In this document: positions 18,387 through 26,579 of the stretch, piece after piece
Numbering within the stretch: the first letter of the stretch is position 1
Layout: the number at the start of each line of letters is the position of its first letter
DNA from: Lacunisphaera sp.
GTDB taxonomy: Bacteria > Verrucomicrobiota > Verrucomicrobiia > Opitutales > Opitutaceae
Assembly (NCBI GenBank): GCA_029945445.1
Contig: JAQSCO010000005.1
Span: forward strand, 226,001 to 290,000
DNA length: 64,000 nucleotides
Reading direction: 5' to 3'
Translations under genes and position numbers: made by a program
Notes under the pieces: model-generated
Databases searched by the model: none
The model's input: only the letters and a program-made list of their open reading frames with translations
Told to the model about the DNA's origin: nothing

Positions 18387-18442
18387 AGTATACTATTGGT
18401 TGACATCTTCCTGTTAGTCCATTTGTCAACTAATAGTATACT
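18387..18442. repeat. Long AT-rich inverted repeat
   Basis: Two 19-base arms (18387-18405 and 18424-18442) with 18 of 19 positions complementary, separated by 18 bases. Each arm starts with AGTATACTAT and ends in TTGACA; the left side also contains a perfect 12-bp palindrome ATAGTATACTAT (18385-18396). It lies in a GC-rich setting between two convergent genes. No T-run follows, so it is not a classic terminator. It could be a terminator-like structure, an operator or a recombination site. Confidence 0.75.
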
Positions 18443-18507
18443 TAGGTGCCGTGCTTCCTCGGGTGGCGCCGGAGGAAAGGAGCGAAGGCCGGCGGGGTGA
18501 CGGTTGC

Positions 18508-20268
18508 CTAAACCGCGTAGGGCGGGTGCGACTGGCCCTTGGCGGTGAGGGCGAAGATCTTCACGGCGTCGGCCTTGCCCTTCACCTTGACCTCGCCGAG
18601 CGCGCGGGCGGACGGCGGGACCGGCAGGGCGTGCAGGGTCGCCTCGCTGATGATGATCGGCGTGTCGTAGCCGGGCTCCTTCGTCAGCGACTCGAGGCGT
18701 GACGCGAGGTTCACGCCGTCGCCGATGACGGTATAATTGAGCCGCGTCTTCGAGCCCATGTTGCCGGCGACGACGCGCGCGGTGTTGATGCCGATGCCGA
18801 AGGCCAGCGCGGGTTGGCCCTCCGCCACCAGCTCGCGGTTGAGCACCTCGAGGGCCTGCGCCATCTCGCGCGCGGCGGCGATGGCCTTGCCCGCGGCGCC
18901 GGCGTCGGTGACGGGTGCGCCGAAGAGGGCCATGATCGCATCGCCGATGTATTTGTCGATGACGCCGCCGTGCCGCTCGATGATCGTGCTCATGCGGTCG
19001 AGGTAGCGGTTGAGCAGCGCGAGGACGTCGGTCGGGTTCATCTGCTCGCTCATGCCGGTGAAGTTCCGGAGGTCGCAGAAGAGGATGGTCACCTCGCGCT
19101 CCTCGCCGCCGAGCTTGAGGTCGGACTGGAGCAGCTGCGCGGCGATCTCGGGCGAGACGACCTTGCCGAGCAGGTCGCGCACGCGGTCGCGCTCGGCGAG
19201 GCCGGCGGTCATGTGGTTGAACGCGGTGGCCAGCTGGCCGAGCTCGTCCTCGCGCGGCAGGTCGATGCGGCGGGTGTAGTCGCCGGTGGCGACCGACTCG
19301 GTGTGGGCGGCGAGTTGCTGGAGCGGCTGGCTGATGCCGTGGGCGATCCACAGGGCGGCCAGGGTGGCGGTGGCGAGGGCGGCGAGCGAGATGAGCAGCA
19401 CGATGTTTTCCAGCTCCCGGGCCGGGGCGAGCTCGGCCAGCAGCGAGCGCTGGAGCGCGATGCGGACGGGGGCCTCGCCGAGCAGGTCGAGCCGCTGGAA
19501 AAGCGTGACGTAGTCCTCGCCGTTGAGCGTGACGGTCTCGCTCTGCAGGGGGCCGTTCTTGGGCGCGGGCACGTGCCGGGCGACGGCCTGGGCCATCGGC
19601 CCGTCGAGGGTGGTGGAGAGCACGCGCGGGGGCTGCACTTCCGGGTCGTCGGAGGTGAAGGTCACGTCGAGCCGCGTGGTGCTCTTGATGGCCTGGGCGA
19701 ACTTGGTGTCGATCGGGTAGGCGACGCCGAACCATGCGGCCACATTCGGATAGGGCGCGTAGAGCGGCACGACGACGAGCACGTGCAGCCGGCCCGCGAG
19801 GTAAGAGTAGCCGCTGATCTGCTCGAGGTCGTCCTTCGTGGCCAGGCGGACCAATTCCCTGAACGGGCCGGTGTTTTCGCTCCCCAGTTCGTCATCGGTC
19901 AGGGCGACGACCTCGCCCTCGAGGGAAAGCAGCGTGATGACGGGCGCCTTCACGCGTTCGCTGTAGGTCACGAGGGCGGAACGGAGCGTTTTCCGATCAA
20001 GGGGCTCCTGCATCATCAGCTGCCGGATGGGATAGTCGCTGCTCATCACCTTGGCGCTGCCCGCGAGGTAGTCGATGCGCTCGGCGAGGTTCTGCTGGAA
20101 AATGCGTACGCCGGTCTGCAGGCTTTGGTCGATGTGCTCGACGGCGTTGCGCTCGTTGGCGCGGGAGATGAGCAGGTAGACGGCGACCTGCACGAGGGCG
20201 ATCAATCCGGCCAGCAGCAACAGCAGCTGGCTGCTGAAACGGCGGAAGCGGAAAACCCGGAAGGGCAC
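18508..20268 (-). CDS. Membrane-bound class III adenylate cyclase with periplasmic sensor and HAMP domain
   Basis: A 586-residue signalling enzyme. A first membrane span (about 14-34), a periplasmic sensor of about 250 residues, a second span (about 288-308), a HAMP linker (about 308-360) and a class III cyclase domain (about 390-575). Both metal-binding Asp are present (Asp399 in ILFCDLRNFTG, Asp443 in KYIGDAIMALFG), as are the substrate and transition-state positions in NYTVIGDGVNLASR, so it should be active and make cAMP. It is the last gene of a run with a cupredoxin-like and a barrel protein, which suggests that the periplasmic domain senses something those proteins handle. Confidence 0.92.
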   Translation of the reverse strand: MPFRVFRFRRFSSQLLLLLAGLIALVQVAVYLLISRANERNAVEHIDQSLQTGVRIFQQNLAERIDYLAGSAKVMSSDYPIRQLMMQEPLDRKTLRSALVTYSERVKAPVITLLSLEGEVVALTDDELGSENTGPFRELVRLATKDDLEQISGYSYLAGRLHVLVVVPLYAPYPNVAAWFGVAYPIDTKFAQAIKSTTRLDVTFTSDDPEVQPPRVLSTTLDGPMAQAVARHVPAPKNGPLQSETVTLNGEDYVTLFQRLDLLGEAPVRIALQRSLLAELAPARELENIVLLISLAALATATLAALWIAHGISQPLQQLAAHTESVATGDYTRRIDLPREDELGQLATAFNHMTAGLAERDRVRDLLGKVVSPEIAAQLLQSDLKLGGEEREVTILFCDLRNFTGMSEQMNPTDVLALLNRYLDRMSTIIERHGGVIDKYIGDAIMALFGAPVTDAGAAGKAIAAAREMAQALEVLNRELVAEGQPALAFGIGINTARVVAGNMGSKTRLNYTVIGDGVNLASRLESLTKEPGYDTPIIISEATLHALPVPPSARALGEVKVKGKADAVKIFALTAKGQSHPPYAV

Positions 20269-20272
20269 GGCC

Positions 20273-20911
20273 TCAGCGATACCCGCTGGTTTTTCCCGCA
20301 GGGCCGCGCTTGACGCGCCGGTCGGGCTTGAGGGTGACGGTGAACTCGCGCTTGTTGTCCGGGCGCTCGGCGAGGGTGATCTCCTCGGTGATGGCGGCCG
20401 CCATGCGCGGATGCCAGAGCTGCAGCCGGTAGCGGCCGGCGGGCGCCGTGACCACGGCCGAGCCGAAGCCGTCGCTCTTGGCGAAATAGGGCGTCGGCAC
20501 CACGATAAGGTAGGCGATCATCCAGTCGTGGATGTTGCAGCCGAGCGTGACCACGCCCGACACGTCAAACACGAACGACTCCGCGCGGCCGGGGTTGTAG
20601 AGCGGCAGCTCGAATTTCTTGGCCTTGGAGAGCGAGTAGACGTGGTGCTGCACCGTGTCCTTGTTGGGGAAATAGACGGTCGAGCCGGCCTGCACGATGG
20701 TGACGTAGGTCGTGTATTCCTGGTTCTGCTGGGCGATCTCGTTGCGCGCGGCGGGGACCGGCGGCGGGACGGGGGCGTCGAGCGGGATCAGGGCGACGAC
20801 GGCATCGGCCACGTTCGCGGCCTTGTCGGCCTTGACGGTCACGGTCAGCTCGGCCGCGCCGACCGGAGCCAACAGGCCGGCCACCAGCAGCACTGAAAGG
20901 AAGGGACGCAT
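20273..20911 (-). CDS. Periplasmic cupredoxin-like protein (methylamine-utilisation-protein-like)
   Basis: A 212-residue exported protein with signal peptide MRPFLSVLLVAGLLAPVGAA. A plastocyanin-like fold is implied by strands around STVYFPNKDTVQHHVYS and by GCNIHDWM: His90, Cys125, His128 and Met131 form a complete type 1 copper ligand set with normal spacing. The C-terminal part (YRLQLWHPRMAAAITEEITL) looks like a second beta-sandwich. Proteins like this are often labelled methylamine utilisation protein without evidence. It starts 2 bases after the barrel gene and ends 4 bases before the cyclase gene. The upstream in-frame start was rejected because it precedes the signal peptide. Confidence 0.85.
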   Translation of the reverse strand: MRPFLSVLLVAGLLAPVGAAELTVTVKADKAANVADAVVALIPLDAPVPPPVPAARNEIAQQNQEYTTYVTIVQAGSTVYFPNKDTVQHHVYSLSKAKKFELPLYNPGRAESFVFDVSGVVTLGCNIHDWMIAYLIVVPTPYFAKSDGFGSAVVTAPAGRYRLQLWHPRMAAAITEEITLAERPDNKREFTVTLKPDRRVKRGPAGKTSGYR

Positions 20912-20913
20912 GT

Positions 20914-21771
20914 TCAAAAGCGCTGGACGAAGCTCAGGGAAAGCAGGCGGACCTTGTAGCTCTCCCCCCGGCCGACGACGGAAGTCTGCTCGTAGCGGAG
21001 GGGCAGGGAACGGTCGCCGGCGAGCACCGGGGAGATTGAGATCCACGCGATGTCAGCGTGTGCGTCCATCGTGTAGACCTGCCAATTTTTGCCAAAGGTA
21101 CCGCTGTCGGTGGTGTTTTTCCAGATCGCGTAGGCGTAGGGGTAGCTGGCGCCACGGCCGCCGATCCAGGCGTAGGCCACCTGTTCGCCCCACTCGCGCT
21201 TGCAGCCGGCCGTTAGCTGCCAGTGTTCGGCAAAATCGTAGTGCGTTTCGAGCGACAGCCCATGGTTGCTGTAATGGTAGACGCGGGCGCGGCCGGTGTT
21301 GGCCATGTAGTCGGCGGCCACCACGGTCTGCCAGCTTTCGTTCCAGCGCCGGGACCACTTCAGACCGGCGAGAAGCCGGGCCCCGCTGCGCTCCGATCCG
21401 CGGGAGGCGCTGCCGGTATACGAAAGATCAGCGCCCAGCACCGGGGCGAGCGGCCCGAGCCCGAATTTGCGCTGGATCCCAACCTCCGCTCCCAGCAGGA
21501 CGCGATCCAGATCGTGGTAGCGGGGGCAGGATTCAAAGCCCGCGTTCGCGCCGAAGTTCAGCAGCACGTCGTGCGAAACCTGGCTGTGCCACTGGCCCTC
21601 GAAGTTCCCCTCGTAGAGCATGGCGTCGTAGGCTTCCGCTTCAAACGTGGTGTGGGTGATGTTTTCCTCCCAAGCCGCGGATAAGCTGGCGCTGGTGGTC
21701 GGGCCGGCCCGGACGAAGCCCGCGGCTCCGATCAGAAGCAGAGCGGCGAGGAGTGTGTGGGGTTTGGTCAA
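20914..21771 (-). CDS. Outer-membrane beta-barrel-like protein of unknown function
   Basis: A 285-residue exported protein. It starts at TTG, which overlaps the tesA stop as TTGA and is preceded by an AAGGAA ribosome binding site; a GTG 24 bases upstream is less likely. After a signal peptide (LLAALLLIGAAGFVRA) it shows alternating aromatic/polar strands (VSHDVLLNFGANAGFE, WQLTAGCKREWGEQVAYAW) and ends with ...LLSLSFVQRF, the terminal Phe typical of outer-membrane barrels. No family was recognised. Its place in front of the cupredoxin-like and cyclase genes suggests a joint role. Confidence 0.75.
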   Translation of the reverse strand: MTKPHTLLAALLLIGAAGFVRAGPTTSASLSAAWEENITHTTFEAEAYDAMLYEGNFEGQWHSQVSHDVLLNFGANAGFESCPRYHDLDRVLLGAEVGIQRKFGLGPLAPVLGADLSYTGSASRGSERSGARLLAGLKWSRRWNESWQTVVAADYMANTGRARVYHYSNHGLSLETHYDFAEHWQLTAGCKREWGEQVAYAWIGGRGASYPYAYAIWKNTTDSGTFGKNWQVYTMDAHADIAWISISPVLAGDRSLPLRYEQTSVVGRGESYKVRLLSLSFVQRF

Positions 21772-22418
21772 AGCAGTTCCTTGATAGTCTTCCACACCGT
21801 TTCGGCAATCCTGCGGTGGCCCTCGGCCGTGGGGTGGATGCCGTCGGCTTGGTTCAGGCTGGCCACGCCGCCGACACCTTCAAGCAGGAAGGAGATGAGC
21901 GGGGCGTGGTATTTTTCGGCGAGCTCGGGATACATGGCGGCGAACTGGCGGGTATACTCCGGCCCCAGGTTGGTCGGGATCTGCATGCCTGCCAGCACGA
22001 CAGTTACGTGCGGCTGCTTGGCCCGGATGCGCTCGATCATGGCCTGCAGGTTGGCGCGCGAAGACTCCGGGGGGATTCCACGCAAGCCGTCGTTCCCGCC
22101 CAGTTCGAGGACGAGGATATCCACCGGTTGCCGCAGGATCCAGTCGAGCCGGCGCAACCCGCCGGCGGTCGTCTCGCCACTCAGCCCGGCGTTGACGACC
22201 CGCCACGGCCGGCCGGCCTCGTCGAGTTTCCGCTGGATGACCGCGGGGAAGGCGTCGTCGAGGTCCACCCCGAGCCCCGCCGTGAGGCTGTCGCCGAAGA
22301 AAACGATCGTGCGCTTTTCCGCCCCGACCAGCCCGGCGACCAGCCACAGGGCCAATGCGACCATTCGCCATGTTTGGTTTTTGCGCTTTGGGGCAAGTTC
22401 ACTCTTCTTCAGGGCCAT
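21768..22418 (-). CDS. tesA: GDSL-family arylesterase/thioesterase (TesA-like)
   Basis: A 216-residue SGNH hydrolase. The four blocks are present: FFGDSLTAGLG (nucleophile Ser), the Gly in LSGETTAGG, GGND, and DGIHPTAEGH with the catalytic Asp and His. A hydrophobic segment (MVALALWLVAGLVGA) points to export to the periplasm. A later ATG at 22364 would give a shorter signal peptide and is a serious alternative start. It is divergent from ybbA and shares only about 10 bases with it; tesA next to ybbA-ybbP is a conserved arrangement known from E. coli. Confidence 0.88.
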   Translation of the reverse strand: MALKKSELAPKRKNQTWRMVALALWLVAGLVGAEKRTIVFFGDSLTAGLGVDLDDAFPAVIQRKLDEAGRPWRVVNAGLSGETTAGGLRRLDWILRQPVDILVLELGGNDGLRGIPPESSRANLQAMIERIRAKQPHVTVVLAGMQIPTNLGPEYTRQFAAMYPELAEKYHAPLISFLLEGVGGVASLNQADGIHPTAEGHRRIAETVWKTIKELL

Positions 22419-22427
22419 CGTATTGCA

Positions 22428-23114
22428 ATGAGTGTTCAATCTATCCTAAAAGTCGAGCGGCTGACCAAGACTTATCCGACCGCGGCGGGCCCGCTGACCG
22501 TCCTGCACGAGGTTTCGTTCGCCCTCGCGGCGGGCAACACCTGCGCCATCGTCGGCCCGTCCGGCAGCGGCAAGACCACGCTACTCGGCCTCTGCGCCGG
22601 GCTCGACCAGCCCACGACCGGCACCGTGCAACTCGCCGGCCGCGAAATCGGCGGGCTCGATGAGGACGGCCGCGCGCGCGTGCGCAACGAGGCCGTCGGG
22701 TTTGTCTTCCAGAACTTCCAGCTCATCCCGACGCTCACCGCGCTCGAGAATGTGCTGGTGCCGCTCGAGCTCCGCGGCGAGACCGGCCACGAGGCCGACG
22801 CCCGCGCCCTGCTCGATCGGGTGGGCCTGGGCGGGCGGCTCGACCACTACCCGGTGAAGCTTTCGGGCGGGGAGCAGCAGCGCGTGGCGCTGGCCCGGGC
22901 CTTCATCAACCGCCCGCAGATCCTGTTCTGCGACGAGCCGACGGGCAACCTCGACGGCGACACCGCGCACGCGATGGTGGACCTCATCTTCGGCCTCAAC
23001 CGCGAACGCGGCACGACGCTGGTGCTCGTGACCCACGACCTCGAGCTCGCCGGCCGCACCCAGCGCATCCTGCGCCTGCGCAGCGGCGCCGTGATTTCCG
23101 ACGAAAAAACCTAA
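22428..23114 (+). CDS. ybbA: ABC transporter ATP-binding protein, YbbA family
   Basis: A 228-residue ATPase with Walker A GPSGSGKTT, signature LSGGEQQR, Walker B ILFCDEP and switch His in LVLVTHDLELA. It belongs to the LolD/MacB-like group. The neighbour across the divergent start is tesA and the next large gene is a YbbP-type permease, as in E. coli tesA/ybbA/ybbP. Here a 128-codon GxxExxY gene with inverted repeats separates ybbA from ybbP by 484 bases, whereas these genes normally touch. The long open frame upstream of the chosen ATG is a shadow of tesA. Confidence 0.92.
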   Translation: MSVQSILKVERLTKTYPTAAGPLTVLHEVSFALAAGNTCAIVGPSGSGKTTLLGLCAGLDQPTTGTVQLAGREIGGLDEDGRARVRNEAVGFVFQNFQLIPTLTALENVLVPLELRGETGHEADARALLDRVGLGGRLDHYPVKLSGGEQQRVALARAFINRPQILFCDEPTGNLDGDTAHAMVDLIFGLNRERGTTLVLVTHDLELAGRTQRILRLRSGAVISDEKT

Positions 23115-23137
23115 GGTCACCCAACCACCAACCCTGG

Positions 23138-23595
23138 GCCCGCGAATAACGCGAATCGACACGAATAAAAGGAATGCCCTATGAATGACCTGATCCATGC
23201 CAAGGAGTGCTACCAAATAGTTGGGGCATGCTTTGAAGTATATAACGACAAAGGCTGCGGGTTTCTGGAACCCGTCTATCATGACTGTCTCGGGCTGGAG
23301 TTTGGTTTGCAGCAGATGCCCTTTTTGCATGAACCACCCTTGCACCTCACCTACAAGGGCCAACCAATCAAACGCACCTATTCGCCTGATTTTACCTGCT
23401 GGGATAAGATTGTGGTCGAACTCAAGGCGGTCGAGAAGCTGACCGATGAGCACGTGGCACAAGTGCTCAGTTATTTGCACGCAACCGGCTACGAACTTGG
23501 GGTGCTGATCAATTTTGGTCACTACCCGGGCCTGGAATGGAAACGAATCGTGAGGGCATCAAAATGATTCGTGTGAATTCGCGTCATTCGCGGGC
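23138..23595 (+). mobile_element. GxxExxY cassette flanked by 29-bp inverted repeats
   Basis: A 458-bp unit. The left repeat (23138-23166) and right repeat (23567-23595) are complementary at 26 of 29 positions. Both begin at the outside with GCCCGCGAAT and contain a second CGCGAAT, then ACACGAAT. Between them lies only one gene. The right repeat starts at the last base of that gene's stop and ends 3 bases before the ybbP start. No target-site duplication is evident. The unit splits a gene pair that is normally adjacent, which is why I treat it as an insertion. Confidence 0.7.
23181..23567 (+). CDS. GxxExxY protein (PD-(D/E)XK nuclease superfamily, PDDEXK_3-like)
   Basis: A 128-residue protein with the family motif GFLEPVY (residues 30-36) and a nuclease-like core: the Asp in SPDFTCWDKIVVELKAVEKL (positions of D and ExK) fits a PD-(D/E)XK active site. 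An N-terminal helix (MNDLIHAKECYQIVGACFEV) precedes it. Members occur as multiple stand-alone copies in some Verrucomicrobia and Planctomycetes; the biological role is unknown. The gene is less GC-rich than ybbA and ybbP on either side and is bracketed by inverted repeats, so it looks acquired. Confidence 0.88.
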   Translation: MNDLIHAKECYQIVGACFEVYNDKGCGFLEPVYHDCLGLEFGLQQMPFLHEPPLHLTYKGQPIKRTYSPDFTCWDKIVVELKAVEKLTDEHVAQVLSYLHATGYELGVLINFGHYPGLEWKRIVRASK

Positions 23596-23598
23596 AAA

Positions 23599-26118
23599 AT
23601 GAATTTCATCCTGAAAATGGCCTGGCGGGACACGCGCGCGGCGCGGCGCCGGCTGCTGCTTTATTCACTGTCCATCGTGCTCGGCGTGGCGGCCCTGATA
23701 GGAATCAGCTCGCTGGGTGATAACATGCGGGCGGCCGTCGACACGCAGGCCAAGGGCCTGCTCGGCGCCGATCTCTCGGCCACTGCGCGGCAGACTTTTT
23801 CCGACAAGGCCCTGGCCCGGCTCCACGCCGCGGGCGGGGAATCCGCGCAGGGTGTCTCCACCACGACCATGGCGACCTTCGGCAACGGCGCGCGGCGCCT
23901 CATGCAGCTGAACGCCGTGGAGGGCGGGTTTCCATTCTATGGCGAGGTCGAGACGGCCCCCGCGGGGGCGTTCGCCCAGCTGGCCGACGGGCGCAACGCG
24001 ATCGTCGAGGAGACCGCGCTCACGCAGGCCGGGCTCGCTGTCGGCGGACAAATCAAGCTCGGCCTAGTCAATTTCACGATCGTCGGCGTGCTGAAGAAAT
24101 ATCCCGGGCAGTCGCCGTTCGCCTCGATGTTTGCGCCGCGGGTGCAGGTGTCGATGGCCGGGCTGGAAGCCACCGGTCTGCTCAAGAAGGGCAGCCTTTC
24201 CCAGCACACGTTCTACCTGAAGCTGCCGCCGGAGACCGACGCCCGGGCGCTCGAGAAAACGCTCCGCGCCGAGTTGCGCGGCGAACGGATGAATTTCGCC
24301 ACGGCCGAGGAGCGCAAGGAACAGATCGGCGAGGTGCTCAAGAATGTGTTTTCCTTCACAAGCCTCGTCGGCTTCCTCGCGCTGTTCCTCGGCGCGGTCG
24401 GCGTGGCGAGCGCGATGCACGTGTTCATCCGCCAGCGGCTCGCCACCGTGGCGATCCTGCGCTGCCTCGGGGCGAGCGCGCGGACGAGCTTTGCCATCTA
24501 CCTGACGCAGGGGCTCGGGCTCGGCGTCGTTGGCAGCGTGCTGGGCGTCGGGCTGGGCCTGGCGCTGCAGTTCGCCCTGCCGGTGCTGCTGAAGAATTTC
24601 GTGCCGTATCATCTGGAGTTCATTCTGTCCTGGCCAGCGATCTGGAAGGGCGTCAGCGCCGGGGTGGGGGTGAGCGGGCTCTTCACGCTGCTGCCGCTGC
24701 TCGAGGTGCGGCGCGTGTCGCCGCTGCACGTCCTGCGCTCGGGTTTGGAGGACGGACCCGCGCAGCCTGACCCGCTGCGCTTGCTGGTCATGAGCGCGAT
24801 CGGGCTCGCGATCTTCGGGTTTGCGACGCTGCAGACGGGTTTCTGGCAGGCCGGGCTGGCCTTCACCGCGGCCATGGGGGTGAGCTTTGGCGTGCTGACC
24901 TTGGCGGCGCTGGGCCTCATCTGGCTCGCGCGCCGGGGATGGACCGGCTGGCTGCCCTACACGTGGCGGCAGGGCGTGGCCAACGTCCACCGGCCGAACA
25001 ACCGCACCTTGCTCCTCATGATGTCGCTCGGGCTCGGCACGTTCATGCTGCTCACGCTGCTGTTGACCCGCGCCGCGCTGCTCGGGCAGTTGCAGGAGAT
25101 GAACGCGGGCGACCGGCCGAACCTGATGTTCTTCGACATCCAGTCCGACCAGCTCGCGCCGCTCGAAGCCATCGCCCAGCGCGAGGGCGTGCCGCTGACC
25201 AAGACCTCCCCGATCATCACGATGCGCCTCGCCGGGCTGAAGGGCCGCACGGCCGAGGAGCTGGCGGCGGACAAGAACAGCAGTCTGCCGAACTGGGCGC
25301 TGCGCCGCGAATATCGCTCCACCTACCGCGCCACGCTCGACGACGCCGAGAAGGTCGTCGCCGGGACCTTTGTCGGCCACGTCGCGCCCGACGTCGCCCG
25401 CGCGCCCGTTTCCGTCGAGGAGGGCATCGCGAAGGACCTCCAGCTGAAAGTGGGCGACGAACTGGAATTCAACGTGCAGGGCGTGCCGATCCCGGCCGTC
25501 ATCGGCAGCATCCGGCAGGTCGAGTGGCGGCGCATGCAGACCAATTTCTTCTTCGTGTTCCCGCAGGGCCCGCTCGACAGCGCCCCGGTGACGTTCGCCG
25601 CCGCGGCCAAGGCGAAGACGCCCGAGGACACGGCGCGGCTCCAGCGCGCGGTGGCGAAGGAACTCCCGAACATCTCGGCCATCGACCTCGGCTTCGTGCT
25701 GCGGTTGTTCGACGGCATTTTCACCAAGATCGCGTGGGCCATCTCGTTCCTCGCCAGCTTCACCGTCATCACCGGCATCGTCGTGCTGGCCAGTGCGGTG
25801 CTGATGGGCCGGCACCAGCGCGTGCGCGAGGCGGTGCTGCTGCGGACGCTCGGCGCGCAGCGGTCGCAGCTGCAGCAGATCATGCTCGCCGAATACACCG
25901 TGCTGGGCGTGCTGGCGGCGCTGACTGGCGGCGTGCTGGCCGTCGGCGCCAACGCCCTGCTCGCGAAATTCCTCTTCAAGGTCTCCATCATCCCCTCGCT
26001 GCCGCTGCTCGCGGCGGGCGTGGGCGCGGTCGCGGTACTGACCATTGTCACGGGCTGGCTCGCCAACCGCGGGGTGACCCGCCAGCCTCCGCTCGAGATC
26101 CTCCGCCAGGAAACATGA
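23599..26118 (+). CDS. ybbP: FtsX-family ABC permease, YbbP-like
   Basis: An 839-residue permease with duplicated FtsX cores, as in E. coli YbbP: an N-terminal span (LLLYSLSIVLGVAALIGISSL), a periplasmic domain, a first three-span FtsX block (about 250-375), a linker with further spans (about 395-500), a second periplasmic region, and a final three-span block (about 705-830). Coupling-helix motifs are RQRLATVAILRCLGA and REAVLLRTLGAQRSQL. It partners YbbA; the pair has been linked to envelope lipid or lysophospholipid handling but is not firmly characterised. ATGA overlap with the FKBP gene. Confidence 0.9.
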   Translation: MNFILKMAWRDTRAARRRLLLYSLSIVLGVAALIGISSLGDNMRAAVDTQAKGLLGADLSATARQTFSDKALARLHAAGGESAQGVSTTTMATFGNGARRLMQLNAVEGGFPFYGEVETAPAGAFAQLADGRNAIVEETALTQAGLAVGGQIKLGLVNFTIVGVLKKYPGQSPFASMFAPRVQVSMAGLEATGLLKKGSLSQHTFYLKLPPETDARALEKTLRAELRGERMNFATAEERKEQIGEVLKNVFSFTSLVGFLALFLGAVGVASAMHVFIRQRLATVAILRCLGASARTSFAIYLTQGLGLGVVGSVLGVGLGLALQFALPVLLKNFVPYHLEFILSWPAIWKGVSAGVGVSGLFTLLPLLEVRRVSPLHVLRSGLEDGPAQPDPLRLLVMSAIGLAIFGFATLQTGFWQAGLAFTAAMGVSFGVLTLAALGLIWLARRGWTGWLPYTWRQGVANVHRPNNRTLLLMMSLGLGTFMLLTLLLTRAALLGQLQEMNAGDRPNLMFFDIQSDQLAPLEAIAQREGVPLTKTSPIITMRLAGLKGRTAEELAADKNSSLPNWALRREYRSTYRATLDDAEKVVAGTFVGHVAPDVARAPVSVEEGIAKDLQLKVGDELEFNVQGVPIPAVIGSIRQVEWRRMQTNFFFVFPQGPLDSAPVTFAAAAKAKTPEDTARLQRAVAKELPNISAIDLGFVLRLFDGIFTKIAWAISFLASFTVITGIVVLASAVLMGRHQRVREAVLLRTLGAQRSQLQQIMLAEYTVLGVLAALTGGVLAVGANALLAKFLFKVSIIPSLPLLAAGVGAVAVLTIVTGWLANRGVTRQPPLEILRQET

Positions 26119-26567
26119 GCCGACGCACCATCACCTTTCACTACATCCTCAAGGACGGCACCGGCCGCCTGATCGACACGTCGCGCGGCGGCGCGCCGAT
26201 GCCCTTCACCGAGGGGGCGGGCCAGATCATCGAGGGGCTCGAGGAACAGCTGCTGCTGATGGCCGCGGGCGAGAAGCGCACGGTCGTGGTGCCGCCGGAG
26301 CGGGCCTACGGGGCGCGCGATGCCAGCCTCGTGCAGAAAGTGCCGCGGGCGCGGCTGCCGGTGGCCGACCTGAAGGTTGGCGACCAGTTCCAGACCGGGC
26401 CGGACCGGTCGGCGCCGATCGTGACCGTGGTGGCGGTCGAGGGCGACGAGGTCCTGCTCGATGCCAACCACCCGATGGCGGGGCAGGAATTGCATTTCGA
26501 GGTCGAGGTGGTCGCCGTGCGCGCCGCCGCACCGGAAGAGTTGCCACCGGCACCGGGGGCGTCCTAG
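26115..26567 (+). CDS. FKBP-type peptidyl-prolyl isomerase, SlyD-like
   Basis: A 150-residue protein. The FKBP segments are ITFHYILKDGTGRLIDTSRG, the flap around PMPFTEGAGQIIEGLEEQL, and VVPPERAYGARDASLVQKVP where the chaperone insert-in-flap domain begins; it returns with LLDANHPMAGQELHFEVEVV, the SlyD signature. The C-terminus is short and Ala/Pro-rich and lacks the metal-binding His/Cys tail of E. coli SlyD. It overlaps ybbP by 4 bases (ATGA) and lies 12 bases before the glucokinase gene. Cytoplasmic folding helper. Confidence 0.9.
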   Translation: MSRRTITFHYILKDGTGRLIDTSRGGAPMPFTEGAGQIIEGLEEQLLLMAAGEKRTVVVPPERAYGARDASLVQKVPRARLPVADLKVGDQFQTGPDRSAPIVTVVAVEGDEVLLDANHPMAGQELHFEVEVVAVRAAAPEELPPAPGAS

Positions 26568-26579
26568 TTTTGCGACCGC

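Noticed and set aside
18387..18442. Sigma-70 promoter suggested by TTGACA in both arms
   Set aside because: No -10 box lies 16-18 bases downstream on either strand, and neither orientation faces a nearby gene start.
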